A DNA stretch of 64,000 nt from Hygrophila difformis. Taxonomy: Eukaryota > Streptophyta > Magnoliopsida > Lamiales > Acanthaceae. Of the stretch, positions 45,601 to 57,145 are shown piece after piece. The notes beneath the pieces are model-generated. The model did not search any database. It was not told the origin of the DNA and saw only the letters and a list, made by a program, of their open reading frames with translations. The stretch spans positions 41,194,890-41,258,889 of the forward strand of contig JAOANR010000001.1 of assembly GCA_030278955.1 (NCBI GenBank). Reading direction: 5' to 3'. Both the position numbers and the translations under genes were made by a program. Every line of letters begins with the position of its first letter. Position 1 is the stretch's first letter.

Positions 45601-47307
45601 GTGAGAAAGAGGATATGGATGTAAGATAGAGCATTTGTTCCGCTTATGGTGCTTTATTGGTGTTAAATGGTTGTCTTCTGGCCGATAGAGGGTGCAATGT
45701 TTGATTCGCTTTCTGTTAAACTTGAGTATTTGTGTTCTTTACTCTGATTCATTGCAGGAGTTTAGTTTCTGTGTGCTCTTCTGCTCTACCATCTCCGCTC
45801 ATTTATTTTCTGTCCGATGTTCTTTGTTTTCTGAAGTGATCCTATTTTCCAGGAGATACATCCCAGGAACGACTGGGTAGTTCATGAAAATCGTAACTTC
45901 ACAGAAGAAATAGTGAGTGCTAGATCATACGCAAGACAATTAGCCGAGCAAATGACTCTTGCCAAAGCTTATGTTATAATTGCAAAAGAACATAACAATC
46001 TCCATCTTGCTTGGGAGCTTAGTTCGAAGATACGAAGTTGTCAGTTAGTGCTTTCGAAGGCTGCCATGAAAGAGGAACCAATATCTCTAGAGGAAGCCGA
46101 ACCGATCATTAAAAGTTTATCTGCCTTAATTTTCAAAGCACAGGAGGCCCATTATGACATCGCAACCACAATGATGACCATGAAGAACTTTATTCAGTCC
46201 CTGGAAGAGCGCGCAAATGCGGCTACTGTTCAGAGTACTGTCTTTGGACAGTTGGCCGCTGAATCAGTTCCAAAGAATCTTGAGTGCATCAATATTAAAC
46301 TTACAGGTGATTGGCTCCAGAGCAAGTTGATATCAAGCCTTGCAGAGGAAAGGAGGAACTCTCCCCGGCTCGTTGACAACAATCTCTACCACTTCTGTGT
46401 ATTTTCGGATAACTTTCTGGCTGTTTCAGTGGTTATCAATTCTACTGTTTCCAACGCGGAGCATCCAAAGCAGCTTGTGTTCCATATTGTCACGACTGGG
46501 ATAAAGCATGGAGTAATGCAGGCTTGGTTCCTAAGCAACCATTTTAGAGGTGCTACAATAGAAGTCCAAAACGTCGAAGACTTCACTTGGTTGAACGCAT
46601 CATATTCTCCCATCGTCAGACAACTACAAGACACAGATTCAAGGAAATACTATTTTGAGGGCTCCCAGGACTCTAATGACGAGCTCAAGTTCCATAACCC
46701 CAAGTACATTTCATTGTTAAACCACCTTCGTTTTTACATTCCCGAGATTTATCCTCAGTTGGAAAAGGTTGTTTTCCTCGATGATGATGTTGTCATCCAG
46801 AAGGACTTGACGCCTTTGTTTTCCCTGGATTTGCATGGGAATGCGAATGCTGCTGTCGAAACATGTCTCGAATCGTTCCACAGGTACTACAAATACCTCA
46901 ACTTCTCCAACCCAATCATCAGCACAAAATTCGATCCCCAGGCTTGTGGCTGGGCATTCGGAATGAACATCTTCGATCTCATCACGTGGAGAAAGGCAGA
47001 CATCACCGCAAAATATCATTACTGGCAGGAACAAAATACCAACGGCTCACTCTGGAATCTCGGCACTCTCCCCCCTGGCCTTCTGGCATTCTATGGTTTG
47101 ACAGAGCCACTTGATCGCAGATGGCACGTCCTGGGATTAGGCTACGATCCCAACATCGACAACAGGCTAATAGAAACCGCGGCCGTGATCCATTTCAATG
47201 GGAACATGAAACCATGGCTAAAGCTGAGCATAGCCAGGTACAAGCCTCTGTGGGAACAGTATGTGAATGTTAGTCATCCATATCTTCGAGACTGTGCTAT
47301 AAGCTGA
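42686..47307 (+). CDS. GAUT11: galacturonosyltransferase 11 (GT8 family)
   Basis: Golgi type II membrane enzyme that transfers galacturonic acid from UDP-GalA onto pectin (homogalacturonan-type) chains. Two coding exons, 42686-42841 and 45853-47307, join in phase (SVL-EIHPRN) to give 536 residues, the length of Arabidopsis GAUT11. Exon 1 has a basic cytosolic tail (MRRRASDYRRPVRRKLSC) and one membrane anchor (WIWVLLVLFFVVGTVLFAV). Exon 2 has the stem (LAEQMTLAKAYVIIAKEHN, ERANAATVQSTVFGQLAAE) and the GT8 domain: VDNNLYHFCVFSDN, KYISLLNHLRFYIPEIYPQL, the metal/UDP-binding VVFLDDDVVIQKDLTPLFSL, CGWAFGMNIFDLITW, LGTLPPGLLAFYGLTEPLDR, HVLGLGYDPNID and AVIHFNGNMKPWLKL. The order of blocks fits GAUT11 better than GAUT10. 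Intron 1 is 3 kb and carries transposon remnants. No lesion seen. Confidence 0.93.
44409..44493. repeat. near-perfect inverted repeat in GAUT11 intron 1
   Basis: Arms of 24 bp at about 44409-44432 (GGGTGAAACC..CTTGTACTTT) and 44470-44493 (AAAGTACAAG..GGTTTCACCC) with one mismatch, separated by about 37 bp. The transcript could fold into a long stem within the pre-mRNA. Confidence 0.75.
44769..45374. mobile_element. hAT-type non-autonomous element in GAUT11 intron 1
   Basis: 606 bp with terminal inverted repeats beginning CATAGTAGTCAAT (left) and, on the other strand, CATAGTAGTCAATGCGG (right). Flanked by the 8-bp target duplication GGGGGTAT / GGAGGTAT (7 of 8 match), as expected for hAT. The interior is rich in AGCGCT/CGCTATAGCG-type short palindromes near both ends. 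No transposase. Confidence 0.8.
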
Positions 47308-47372
47308 TAAACTGAGGCTTTTCAGCATGGGTAAATTAATTCAATCACACCCCTATTAAATTCTCATTTTGA

Positions 47373-47410
<38 letters not shown>

Positions 47411-47845
47411 TTCTGCATTAGTGTTAGCATTAGAATAGGAGAAAAATTTTGAGATTCATGAGGAAATATTGTTTTTCCCACACCCATTCATTGTGGGACC
47501 TACTCCTTTTTTTTTTTCTTTTTTTTTTTAAAATACATAGAAGAAACAACAGTTGAGATGTGTATCTGATAAATCAAAAACAAAAGCTGCGGTGAGTTTT
47601 CATTTTGGGCAGTATGGTTTCTCTCTCATTGCTTCTCATTTTTTTTTGTGTTCCCAGGAGTGAGGTTTGTGCGATTTTGAATGTTTCTTTGTCAATGTTA
47701 TAACGGCGCCCTGGCAAGCCTCCTCGACCATATACTGTCGACAAGGCTTTGGCAACGAGAAATTTAATACTATAAAAAATAAGTTTTTTTTTTTTTTTTC
47801 CTAATATACTATTAAGCATAAAATCATTAAATTTATTAAATTATA

Positions 47846-48276
47846 CTTCCTCCGTTCCTTTTTAAATACTACGGACTCATATTTCACGCAATCCAATATA
47901 TATTTTTAATCCTTAATAACTTAAAGTGCATATAAATAAAATTATAAAAATCTGATATTCTAAATCTATACAATTAGACGAATCCAACAAGATTCCACTT
48001 GACTATATTAAATTATACTTCCTCCGTTCCTTTTTAAATACTACGGACCCATATTTTACGCAATCGAATATACATTTTTAATCCTTAATAACTTAAAGTG
48101 CATATAAATAAAATTATAAAAATCTGATATTCTAAATCTATAGAATTAGACGAATCCAACAAGATCCCACTTGACTATATTTTATCTTATATAATTGTGT
48201 TAAAAAGTCGAATCAAAATTACTCAATAAACAATGTCGAAATCTCAAATGTTGCAATTATAAAGGAACGGAGGTAG
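47846..48276. mobile_element. Stowaway-like MITE with a partial tandem copy
   Basis: A complete copy at 48018-48276 (CTTCCTCCGTTCC...GGAACGGAGGTAG) is preceded by a 172-bp partial copy at 47846-48017 that repeats its left part. TA flanks both outer ends (47844-47845 and 48277-48278). TIRs match the CTCCCTCCGT consensus of Stowaway/mariner-type MITEs. Confidence 0.8.
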
Positions 48277-48291
48277 TACATGGTTACTACT

Positions 48292-48335
48292 ACATATTAG
48301 GTTCAAAATACTACTGTATTTTGAACCTAATATGT
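48292..48335. repeat. perfect 20-bp hairpin
   Basis: Arms 48292-48311 and 48316-48335 are exact reverse complements (ACATATTAGGTTCAAAATAC on the left arm) with the 4-nt loop TACT. One further base pair is possible outside. It lies 14 bp after a Stowaway-like element. Confidence 0.9.
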
Positions 48336-48605
48336 AAATTAATAAAAAGAAAGGATTATAATTTAGAAATTAACAATTAAAATTCTTAAAATTGAAATTA
48401 AAAAAAAAAATAGTGAAAGAAATGAGCTTGTATATATTTAAGGATAGCGGTTATAAGGTTGTGTTATGCAGCGGCAGATTTTGATAGGGGCCGGCATTTT
48501 TAATTTTATATAAAAAAAAAAGTGTTCCCAGATGTAGTTTTAAACTGTTAGAAAAATAATTAAACTAGAAAGTAGCAAAAGCTCCTAGCTTCTAAGGTAG
48601 CTTTC

Positions 48606-49266
48606 GGTGCGTTTGGTTGGAGGGATCTTAGATTACCAGTGGGAATGTGATTGCTGGGAATCTTATTTTTGATGTTTTAAGATTATTGAGTTTGGTTAGA
48701 TTGTGAATCTCAGTTTTCCAGTTCTAATTAATTTACCATAATGTCCCTGAATTTTAATTGAACAAATGTTATAAATATATCACTTTGCTACACAATAAAA
48801 ATATTTAAACCAATTTGTTTTTTAAAATTTTGTATTGTATGATAATTACTTATTTAATGTCTCTAAATCTTTATTATCTTTGTTTTATATAGAAGAAAAG
48901 TAAATTTTAAAAAAATATGAAAATATATATTAAAATATGAGAATATATATTAAAAATATATTTTTTAAAATTTTCAAGTGATTTTTTAAAATTAAATTTC
49001 ATATATTTATCATTTTTTAAATACAAATATCTAAATTTATAAAATAAAATAAGTATAAAAAGTGAGAGTATAAAAGTCAAATTAGTATAAAAATAAGTAA
49101 AGTGGAGGTGGTAATCTAAGATTACCTGCCCTCCAGGTGGGAATCGCATTCCCACCTAAAACACCCAACATTCCCACATGAAACATGCCCCAAACCAAAC
49201 ATGGGCATGTTTCATTCCATTCCCAAGATTCCCAGTGGGAATCTCAGATCCCGAACCAAACGCCCC
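48606..49266. mobile_element. Tourist/PIF-Harbinger-like MITE, copy 2
   Basis: The left end GGTGCGTTTGGTTGGAGGGA and right end ..GAACCAAACGCCCCG are inverted, and the interior GATTACCAGTGGGAATGTG / GATTCCCAGTGGGAATCTC matches the element at 41211. About 660 bp, AT-rich centre, no coding capacity. Confidence 0.7.
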
Positions 49267-49859
49267 GCTAAAGTTTTGCAGAACTTCTAGTTTAGTTCAT
49301 ATAAAGAACAAGATATTCATTTTGGTATTGAGTTTAAACAATTCGATTTTGGTGCAGGCAATAACATTGTCAGCAGGTGCAGACACCGCTAAAAATAATG
49401 TGTAGTCTTTCATAAAGTGATGTGTAAGCCTTATAAAGTGATGTATAGACGGTAGTTTTGTTTTTATTAGTTTTTAATTCATAATCTCCATCCATCACTT
49501 TTTTACACTCACACATCACTTCATATACACACATCACTTCATATACACATACCCATTACTTTTGACTGTGTCATTACCTACAGAATGCCTGCACCGAAAC
49601 CGACCCCGAGTTTAAAACTATAAGTTGGCTAAAGAACACACCCTAATACGACGTAGGGAAGGATCCAGGCTAAGGTTTCTTATTTTTTATTTTATTTTTA
49701 TTTTTTAATGGGTCGGGCCCATATTACATAATCATAGTGTTGCTAGAGATGCGATTGCATTGCCAGGGGCGCCAATGCAGCACAACTCATCACCGTGATA
49801 ACCTTGCTTTTTCGGACGTTTGCACATACACAAACATTATTTTGTTATTAAATTTAATG

Positions 49860-50117
49860 CTCCCTCCGTTTTCTAAAAATTAAAACGGACTCACAATGCA
49901 CGCAGTCCAATGCACATTTTAAATCATTAATAAATTAAGTTTGGTACAAGTAAAAATTCTAAAAGTTTGATATTTAAAAACTACTCGATGAGACGAATCT
50001 AACAAGATCCCACTTGACTATATTTTAACTTGTATAACTATGATAAAACTTTAAATCAAAATGCATGTGTCAACAGTGTCAAATTTGCAAATGTTTCAAC
50101 TAAAGAGAAACAGGGAG
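49860..50117. mobile_element. Stowaway-like MITE
   Basis: CTCCCTCCGTTTTC...GAAACAGGGAG, 258 bp, followed by TA. The interior (AACAAGATCCCACTTGACTA) matches the other members here. Confidence 0.8.
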
Positions 50118-50176
50118 TATTTCACTATGTGTGCAATCATTTTTTTTTAATTATAATAATGTACCTTTAAAATATA

Positions 50177-50436
50177 CTCCCTCTGTTTTCAAAAAATTAA
50201 AACGGACCCAGAGTGCACGCAGTTCAATGCATATTTTAAACCATTAATAATTCAATTTCGATACAAGTAGAAATTATAAAAGTTTGATATTTAAAAACTA
50301 CTCGACGAGACGAATCTAACAAGATCCCACTTGACTGTATTTTAACTTATATAACTATGATAAAACTTTAAGTTAAAGTGCGTGTGTGAATAGTGTCAAA
50401 TTTCCGAACGTTACAACTATTGAAGAACGGAGGGAG
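50177..50436. mobile_element. Stowaway-like MITE
   Basis: CTCCCTCTGTTTTC...GAACGGAGGGAG, 260 bp, TA on both sides. Lies only 60 bp from the previous member, in the same orientation. Confidence 0.85.
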
Positions 50437-51112
50437 TATTTTATTAAACCAACATTTTAACATAGAACAAATGGATAAAGATGCATTCATAACCATGGTA
50501 TTTCAAACAATGGCATACTTTAAGTTTTTTTTGGTAACAATGGCATACTTTAAGTTAATTTACCACAAAAACAATTTTCATCTTTATCCTTTTATTAGTT
50601 GTCTTTGCATATTCGATTTAAGTCGATGTTATTCAAGTTGGTTCCGTTGGTTGGAAATGAGGCTTATTTTCAAAATGTTACAGAGTGGTTGAAAAACCTT
50701 ATTGATGTAATGGAAACATTAAAGGGGGAGGAGAGGGTAGAGAATAGAGAGAGAGAGAGAAAGGGGTATTTAACAAACATTACATTAAAATCAATATATG
50801 AAATTTGAAATGGAGGGGTCATTAAAGGCTTATTTGGGTGCCAATTATTTTTGGGCTTGGCAAAAGAAAAGAATTACCCAGAAATTCCTCCCATTCCATG
50901 AATGCAATTTCGTGTAATAATTGCTCCTCCCTAACATCATATGAACGTTATGCCTTCCCCTTTTTAATGCCTCATCAAATATTTTCCCTTCCTTTTCAAA
51001 TTTAAATTCTCAATTCCTACCCTCTCTCTTCAACCATTCTTCAATTCCCTTCACTGATAATAATATATAAAACTGCAAATCTTTCTTGTGGGAAAAGAAG
51101 AATGAACTCACA

Positions 51113-52672
51113 ATGCATTGCAGTTCCAAGTTTGTCCCCTGGAGAGTGAAGGACTTGGCCTCTTGCTTTACTTCCGGCCATATTCGTTTAGGTTGGTTCA
51201 TCATGCATGATTTTCAATTTGAGTTTATCATTCTTTTTTTATTAATTTTATGCTAAAAAATCAAATGGGTTTCAGTTTTGAGAATTTTGTATTTTAAGCA
51301 AAGCCCTTTTGTTTATACTATGATTTTTGGTCACTTTCATAGTCTCTCTCATTCACATGTTGAGACAAATGGGCACATATGAATAATTGAAGCCCTTTTG
51401 TGTTGTGTTTCATTTTAGAGGAAGAAGAGCATGAACTCACTATCAGTAAGCCAAGTCTTCAACCGTCGAAAGAGAGCAAAGTTTTCGACTCAAAGGGCAG
51501 TCGAAAGGGGAGTAGGAAGGCATCCACAAATGCGAATAAAATGTGCAGTGGAGGAGGAGATGGAGGGGAATTGGTTGAAAGAAGTTTGTTGGATAATAGA
51601 ATTGAGAGGGCTACTATGGAAAGAGGGAACAAGAGGGAGGCTGCATTTGCAGAGGAAGATTACATAGTTTTCTGCTTTAGGGAGGACGGAAAAATTCAAT
51701 TGATCGATGAAGAAAGTTCATCGCAAGAATGTCATGATGAGAATCGCCACGTAAATATTAGTACTGTTGTTTCGAGGGATTTGAAGGTACTATTCTATTT
51801 CTTTTGTTCAAGATGTATCAACATGGTTGGATTTTATTCAGTTATTTTTGAATCTTTTTGGTTTAATTAATTTGCCTGATAAGTTGGAAGAGGAAGGTAG
51901 AGCCTTAAGTTGAGTTTACCAACCCATTGTAAGTATTCCAAATTAACCTACTATATATGTCTATACGTTAGGTTGTTTTAAGTGTTTACTAGAGACTATT
52001 ATTTATGGATTATAATTAAGGGAAAAAGCATGATGTAATTATAATAGAGTAATCCCTCATCCAAAATATGTTGACTAACAACATCCTACACCTATTGTCT
52101 AGTTGATTTTTTTTTTTTTTTTTTTTCTGTTTTCTTAATACACTACTATCTACTGTACAAACCTTGTCTTTACAACAACAATAAACAAGCTGGATGCAAA
52201 ACAATTTCTTCAGTTAGTAAGTAATCCTTGTGCTGAATTTTTCTAATAGGATGAGGAAAAGAGGATCGATGAACGAAGCACGAAAACGGCACCAAACGAT
52301 GACAATGATGAGGAAGAAGCAAGAGACAAGAAAAGTCATGTTGAGCAGGCAAAGGCAAAGGCAAATGCAAGCAAAATGGACCATTCAGACTCCTGTGATT
52401 CTAGTGAATCAGAGAGCAGTAGCTCAAGCTCTTTTGCCTTCCCTGAGTAAGAACACTTAACCACAACCACCACCACCACCCCACCCCAAAGAAAAAATAG
52501 TATAAAGTTTACATGGTATCAATGAAGCTAATGAGAAGCAATGTATACTTACATTACATGCAGATTAGGGTTGGAGTGGACAGGCAGCCCAGTTCATATG
52601 CCCAGAGCAGAAAAGCTGCAACATGAAGAAACATGCAACATCCTACATTGTTATTACCATAGACGATATTAA
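51113..52672 (+). CDS. acidic Ser-rich protein with C-terminal FAFP motif (gar2-/BASL-like family, tentative)
   Basis: Four exons join in frame: 51113-51191, 51419-51786, 52250-52446 and 52564-52672, total 250 residues. N-terminus MHCSSKFVPWRVKDLASCF; middle region charged (ISKPSLQPSKESK, EEDYIVFCFREDGKIQLIDE); then an acidic and Lys-rich stretch and a serine run (CDSSESESSSSSSFAFPEL); C-terminus LGLEWTGSPVHMPRAEKLQH. The block SFAFP-L--EW-GSP--MP is one I associate with plant proteins annotated as gar2-related and with the polarity protein BASL, whose FxFP motif docks MAP kinases. That link is from memory and tentative. No signal peptide or membrane segment. The start is chosen because it precedes a good donor (TTTAG-GTTGGT) in phase. 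Confidence 0.7.
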
Positions 52673-53274
52673 TTACTTTTAATTGTTTTATTCATTGGTT
52701 CGAGACTAGAAAGGTGTTTGCATAGAATCTTCCAAATGATACACAATTGTTTTTTTCGCTCAAAGTATTCCCATTTTACACAATGGATATGTTAGATTTT
52801 TAGTTTTCTTGTTTGCAATAACAGGCAATTGAAATAGCATTGGTACGAAGAGTTTATTACATATTGCATTCTAAACAAACATGATATCAAACTTAGACTG
52901 CAAGATAGTGAAACATAAGTACAGAACACGAAAGTATACATTAGTATGGATACATACAAAATTTCAAGTTTGAAACAAAGCCAAGCCCCCTCTCTAAATA
53001 CATATAACTGCTTGCAATGACGATTTTCCAACTTTTTCCTCAACAGAAAAGCGCTGCATGGTTTATAAATATACCATTAAGTTTCTCAGTCGAGAACGTA
53101 CAATACTTGTGTAAACATAGTATAATATCATTTAGGTGAAAAAGTGAACACACAGGACTCATTGGTGAAAACGACCACCAGATTCATTCAAGGAAACCTT
53201 ACATTTGTGAACTATGGGCCAACATGTGACAATGCAACTGGTAACCTAATAGTAGCCTTTGCTGTAGGAGGCAG
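52673..53274. other. spacer between convergent genes
   Basis: Should contain the 3'-UTRs of both the FAFP gene and MBP2C. No repeats or other signal recognised. Confidence 0.4.
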
Positions 53275-56200
53275 TTAGGTATGTGATAGCACAAGGGACT
53301 GGAGATTAAATCTTGCACTTGCAGCAGCAGCAATGGATTCTTCGTCTTGCTTATCCCTTGCAGCTGCTACTGCAGTAATATAAGATTGTCTCGCTGCGTC
53401 CAGCTTCTGTATATCTATTTCATAATCCTTCCAGGTTTGAGAAAATGAAGTGGAGTTCGTCAGAGATTTTAAGATACAGGACATTTAAGACACGATAATA
53501 GCAAACAAAGATTCTGTATATGTAAACTTACACTTTCAACATACATATATGATACTTCCTCCGTTTTTTAAAGATAGCTACTGACCAACCCAGCACGCAG
53601 TCCAATGCACATTTTAAATCGTTAATAACTCAAATTCGGTACAAGTAAAAATTCTAAAAGTTCGATATTTAAAAACTACAAGACAAGACGAATCTAACAA
53701 GATCTCAATTGACTATATTTTAACTTGTATATCTATGATAAAACTTCAAGTCAAAGTGATTGTGTGAATATTGTCAAACTCACCAATGTAGCTATCATTT
53801 AAAAACGGAGGGAGTATATCACATTTCCACATACAAAAATCAATTAAAACATTGCATGAGAACGTCTGGGTTTGCAGAGAAGTATATTGCCCAAATTATA
53901 CCCACACCAAACTAACTGAAATTGAGCCCCACTCGAAAAAGGGTAAGCAAGTATAGTAGTGTAAAGGCATGTTTACATTCAGTGATGAGACTGATTAATT
54001 AACCAATTCAATGGGATTACTGTAAGGATAAATACATGGATTGATTATCTAATAAATTGGCACATTTGTATCAGGCCTTATTAGGGCCTTGATCACTCAA
54101 AGTAAATATGTGATAAGACTTCATAAAATATCCATAAGGCTAATTCACATGTACCAAACATCACCTAAAGGGATGAAACAAAGTTTTGTATTATGATGAC
54201 AGCAAAGGATTGGAATTTGTAGGAGATGAATATGACTCACCATTTCATTGTTCTCATCAAGAGGATAATAGGCATCGTCATAATCTCCAAAAGAAATGTC
54301 AGAATGATTGCTCGTCAAACCTTCAATAAATAACATGAAAGATGAAATTGCTCCTTGTGCTTTGTCAAGATCCTCCTGGAGTCTCTCCACATTTGCCTTG
54401 GAAGTCATTGTCTCCCATTGTAGTTTCTCCACAGCGGCTTGTTTGTCAGCAAGTTTAATCTGCAAAGAAACCAAACGAATCAATAACAATATGGAATATT
54501 CTAAGAAACCAAACAATGACATTTTGAGTAGTGTGCTACAAGAAGCAGCATATCTGCATTCTTTAATATTTATCTTCCATCTTTAGTCCAGATACCAGAA
54601 AGGATGTACATCATTTCTCAGTGACTCAGTGAAACAAATCCATGAAGGTTGATGCAAAAGGACTTGATGATCATTAGGGAGTGATGATGCATACACCCAG
54701 ATGGAAAAGAAAAGTTGCACTCCATTATTTGTTCTATATTTTTTTTTATCACATCAACATGCAAATACATCTATATGGGTGGAATATGGAGAAAATTCAT
54801 AACCACATAATATAGGCATAGGCAAAACACATAGAAGACATTCAATTCAGATGATATGAGCATGCAAAAGACACCAGGGCCTATTAACTATTAATCAGAA
54901 ACAAATTTTAACTAAGGTGTCCAGGAACCTTTAAATCAGAGAGCTGCTGCTGGGTGGACTTAATCAGTGAACCCTTTTCAGCAACTTCAACCTTCAATTC
55001 GTCGAATTTTGTTTGGATAGAAGCCAGTTCATTCTTTGTAACTTCCGCTGATTTCAAGAGTTCGTCCTTCTCTGATATCTGCCTTTTTAGATCTTCTACC
55101 TGCTCCCGCAGGCCTATCAGCTCTTCTCTGTCCTTTTCAGTTAGCAGTGTCCCTGAAGATAAGTTCTCAGCAAGTGCATCCTGGCCGTTGGCTCCATTAT
55201 CATTTTGGTCTCCCTGGTCCCTATTCTTTTTGGCTGGAATGGCACTTCTCCCAGATGCCTGCAGTAAACATCAACATCAGAACCCACTTTAATTTAAAAC
55301 AAACGGAAAACATGGAAGAAAAAGGTAAATACATTTTCAATATTTTATATATGAATATAGCACTTAATGATTACTATTGTAAAATTTATTTTCTATAACT
55401 ACATTTCAACTTGCATCCTAACAGTAATCCCAGGGTCACTAATGCCAATGCATGAAAATCATAAATTTGTTTGCTTTTCAACTATAGATTGAATGCTTTT
55501 ATTCAATGAATGGTTTCACCTACATTAGTCTTTATGACTCACATGGAGTTTTTAAAATTCTTCGAAAATACACTGAAAACCTTAAATTTGCTCAGTTGTT
55601 TAGAAAAGTACATGAGGAAGGTCACAAAGTGATGAAATGGCTAACAAAAAGCAAGCAATCCCCTCACTTTCTTTCCTTTTTCTTACTCTTTCTCTGATTA
55701 ACCAAACATGAAAGAATATTATCCTCTTATATTCGAAAAAATTTCATCGTAAAACCCATGAACCTAGCGCAGCACAATGATAATTTTTTTTCTTTAAATA
55801 AAAAAGATATAAATGACTTCACCGAAGAATATCATGGAGTGTGTTTGATCAGAGTAGTGGGATTGATAATATAGAAATGAAAATTTGAAGTTCAGACAGA
55901 CAAATGTAGCTAGCTATTTCACACCAATGGCTTACATATCAAAATTCAGTTAACTGATTTGACTGTCCAACAAATTAACATAGCTAATCAGTCAAAAAAA
56001 ATTGATGTCCAATAAATTATACAGATTCATAAAAAAAAATATACCAATCTAAATGAATAAATAAACTGAAAAGCGATTTCATCGTTCATTTCCATTTCCT
56101 ATGCTTCAAATTCCCCAACTCTTAACACACCTCCAAAAGAAACTAGTCATCCCAAGCTATTAATCAGGAATAACACTTCAAATAAATAAATAAAAACTAG

Positions 56201-56647
56201 GGCAAAATTTCAGAAAACTAACAAAGCTATGTAGAAGCAGTTATCTACCTTCTTGTACAGCGATTCTTTAGAAGGCATCTTAGTATACACCATAGAACCC
56301 CGTCGCGTGAATGAAGATTTCGCTTTCTGGTCCTAGCATTTCAGGAAAAATAGAATATATATCAACACCATTAATAGATAAAACAGAAAAAAAAAATAAA
56401 CAAACTGAAAAACGCGAGCAGTTACAATGAGCGACTGCACGAGTGGAACAATCTCCATAAGGTCCTTGAAGAGCGCGCGGTCGACATTTCCCGTGGCAGA
56501 GGCGGAGGCCGCGGCGGCGGAAAGTGATGAGAGCGTGTTGCTGAGGTCGTCGCCGGAGAGCCAAGACTTAGGGTCCGAGCCAAAACCACAGTTATCCTGC
56601 AAATCCAGCAAATGCTGCTGCTGGGGATCATAGATTCTGCCTTCCAT
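53275..56647 (-). CDS. MBP2C: microtubule-binding protein MBP2C
   Basis: Plant-specific coiled-coil protein that binds cortical microtubules; known from tobacco and Arabidopsis to bind viral movement protein and KNOTTED1-type homeodomain proteins and to limit their passage through plasmodesmata. Five exons, all GT-AG and in frame: 56647-56426, 56332-56249, 55258-54929, 54459-54241 and 53427-53275, 335 residues. Order: acidic N-terminus (MEGRIYDPQQQHLLDLQDN, WLSGDD, NVDRALFKDLMEIVPLVQSL), basic FTRRGSMVYTKMPSKESLYK, linker SGRSAIPAKKNRDQGD, a long heptad-rich coiled coil (EKDREELIGLREQVEDLKRQ to IKLADKQAAVEKLQWETMTS, RLQEDLDKAQGAISSFMLFI), and the end SYITAVAAARDKQDEESIAA, ARFNLQSLVL. Length and blocks match the family. 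Intron 4 holds a Stowaway-like MITE. No lesion seen. Confidence 0.92.
53555..53814. mobile_element. Stowaway-like MITE in MBP2C intron 4
   Basis: CTTCCTCCGTTTTTT...AAAAACGGAGGGAG, 260 bp, TA on both sides (53553-53554, 53815-53816). Shares interior sequence with the 49.8-50.4 kb members. Confidence 0.88.
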
Positions 56648-56884
56648 GGATCCTTGTTCTATTCAAACAGGAAATGGAGAGAAATCAAATTGATTGTTCG
56701 ATTGATTTGGGGGAAGATTTTGAAAGCAGAGAAGCGCAGTGAGCTTATCTTTTTTTTTCTTTTTTCTTTATTTTCTTTCCCAACGGTAAATATAGTAAAC
56801 GCCAAATGTGACTTTAATACCCAACCCACAAAATACTTTCATTTCATTTCAATGCCAGCATGCCATAATACTTCATATTTAATA

Positions 56885-57143
56885 CTCCCTCCGTCCCACC
56901 AAACATGTCATGTTTGACTTTTTGACACTGTTCATTGTTCAACTTTGACTCGATTTTATTGCAAGTATGTATTTAGAAAAAATAGTCGAGTTAGATCTTG
57001 TTAGAATCGTATAATCATGTAGTTTTAGAATATATATTTCACATAATTTTTTGTTGTATATATTTTGAGATATTAACTGATGAAAACGTGCATTGGATTG
57101 TGTGCAAAAGTCAAACAAGACAAGTTAAATGAGACGGAGGGAG
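56885..57143. mobile_element. Stowaway-like MITE upstream of MBP2C
   Basis: CTCCCTCCGTCCCACC...GAGACGGAGGGAG, 259 bp, TA on both sides (56883-56884, 57144-57145). The interior differs from the other members, so probably a different subfamily. It begins about 240 bp upstream of the MBP2C start codon, in the promoter region. Confidence 0.88.
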
Positions 57144-57145
57144 TA

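Larger units (their letters stand above)
47308..51112. other. intergenic region with several MITEs
   Basis: Contains the GAUT11 3' region, an (AT)n microsatellite at about 47377-47408, Stowaway-like elements (47846-48276, 49860-50117, 50177-50436), a Tourist-like MITE (48606-49266) and a perfect hairpin (48292-48335). No coding exon recognised. Confidence 0.6.

Noticed and set aside
46386..47114. Open frames on other frames and strand inside GAUT11 exon 2
   Set aside because: Shadows of the strongly conserved GT8 coding frame.
48292..48335. miRNA precursor
   Set aside because: A 20-bp stem with a 4-nt loop is too short for a plant pri-miRNA; kept only as a hairpin.
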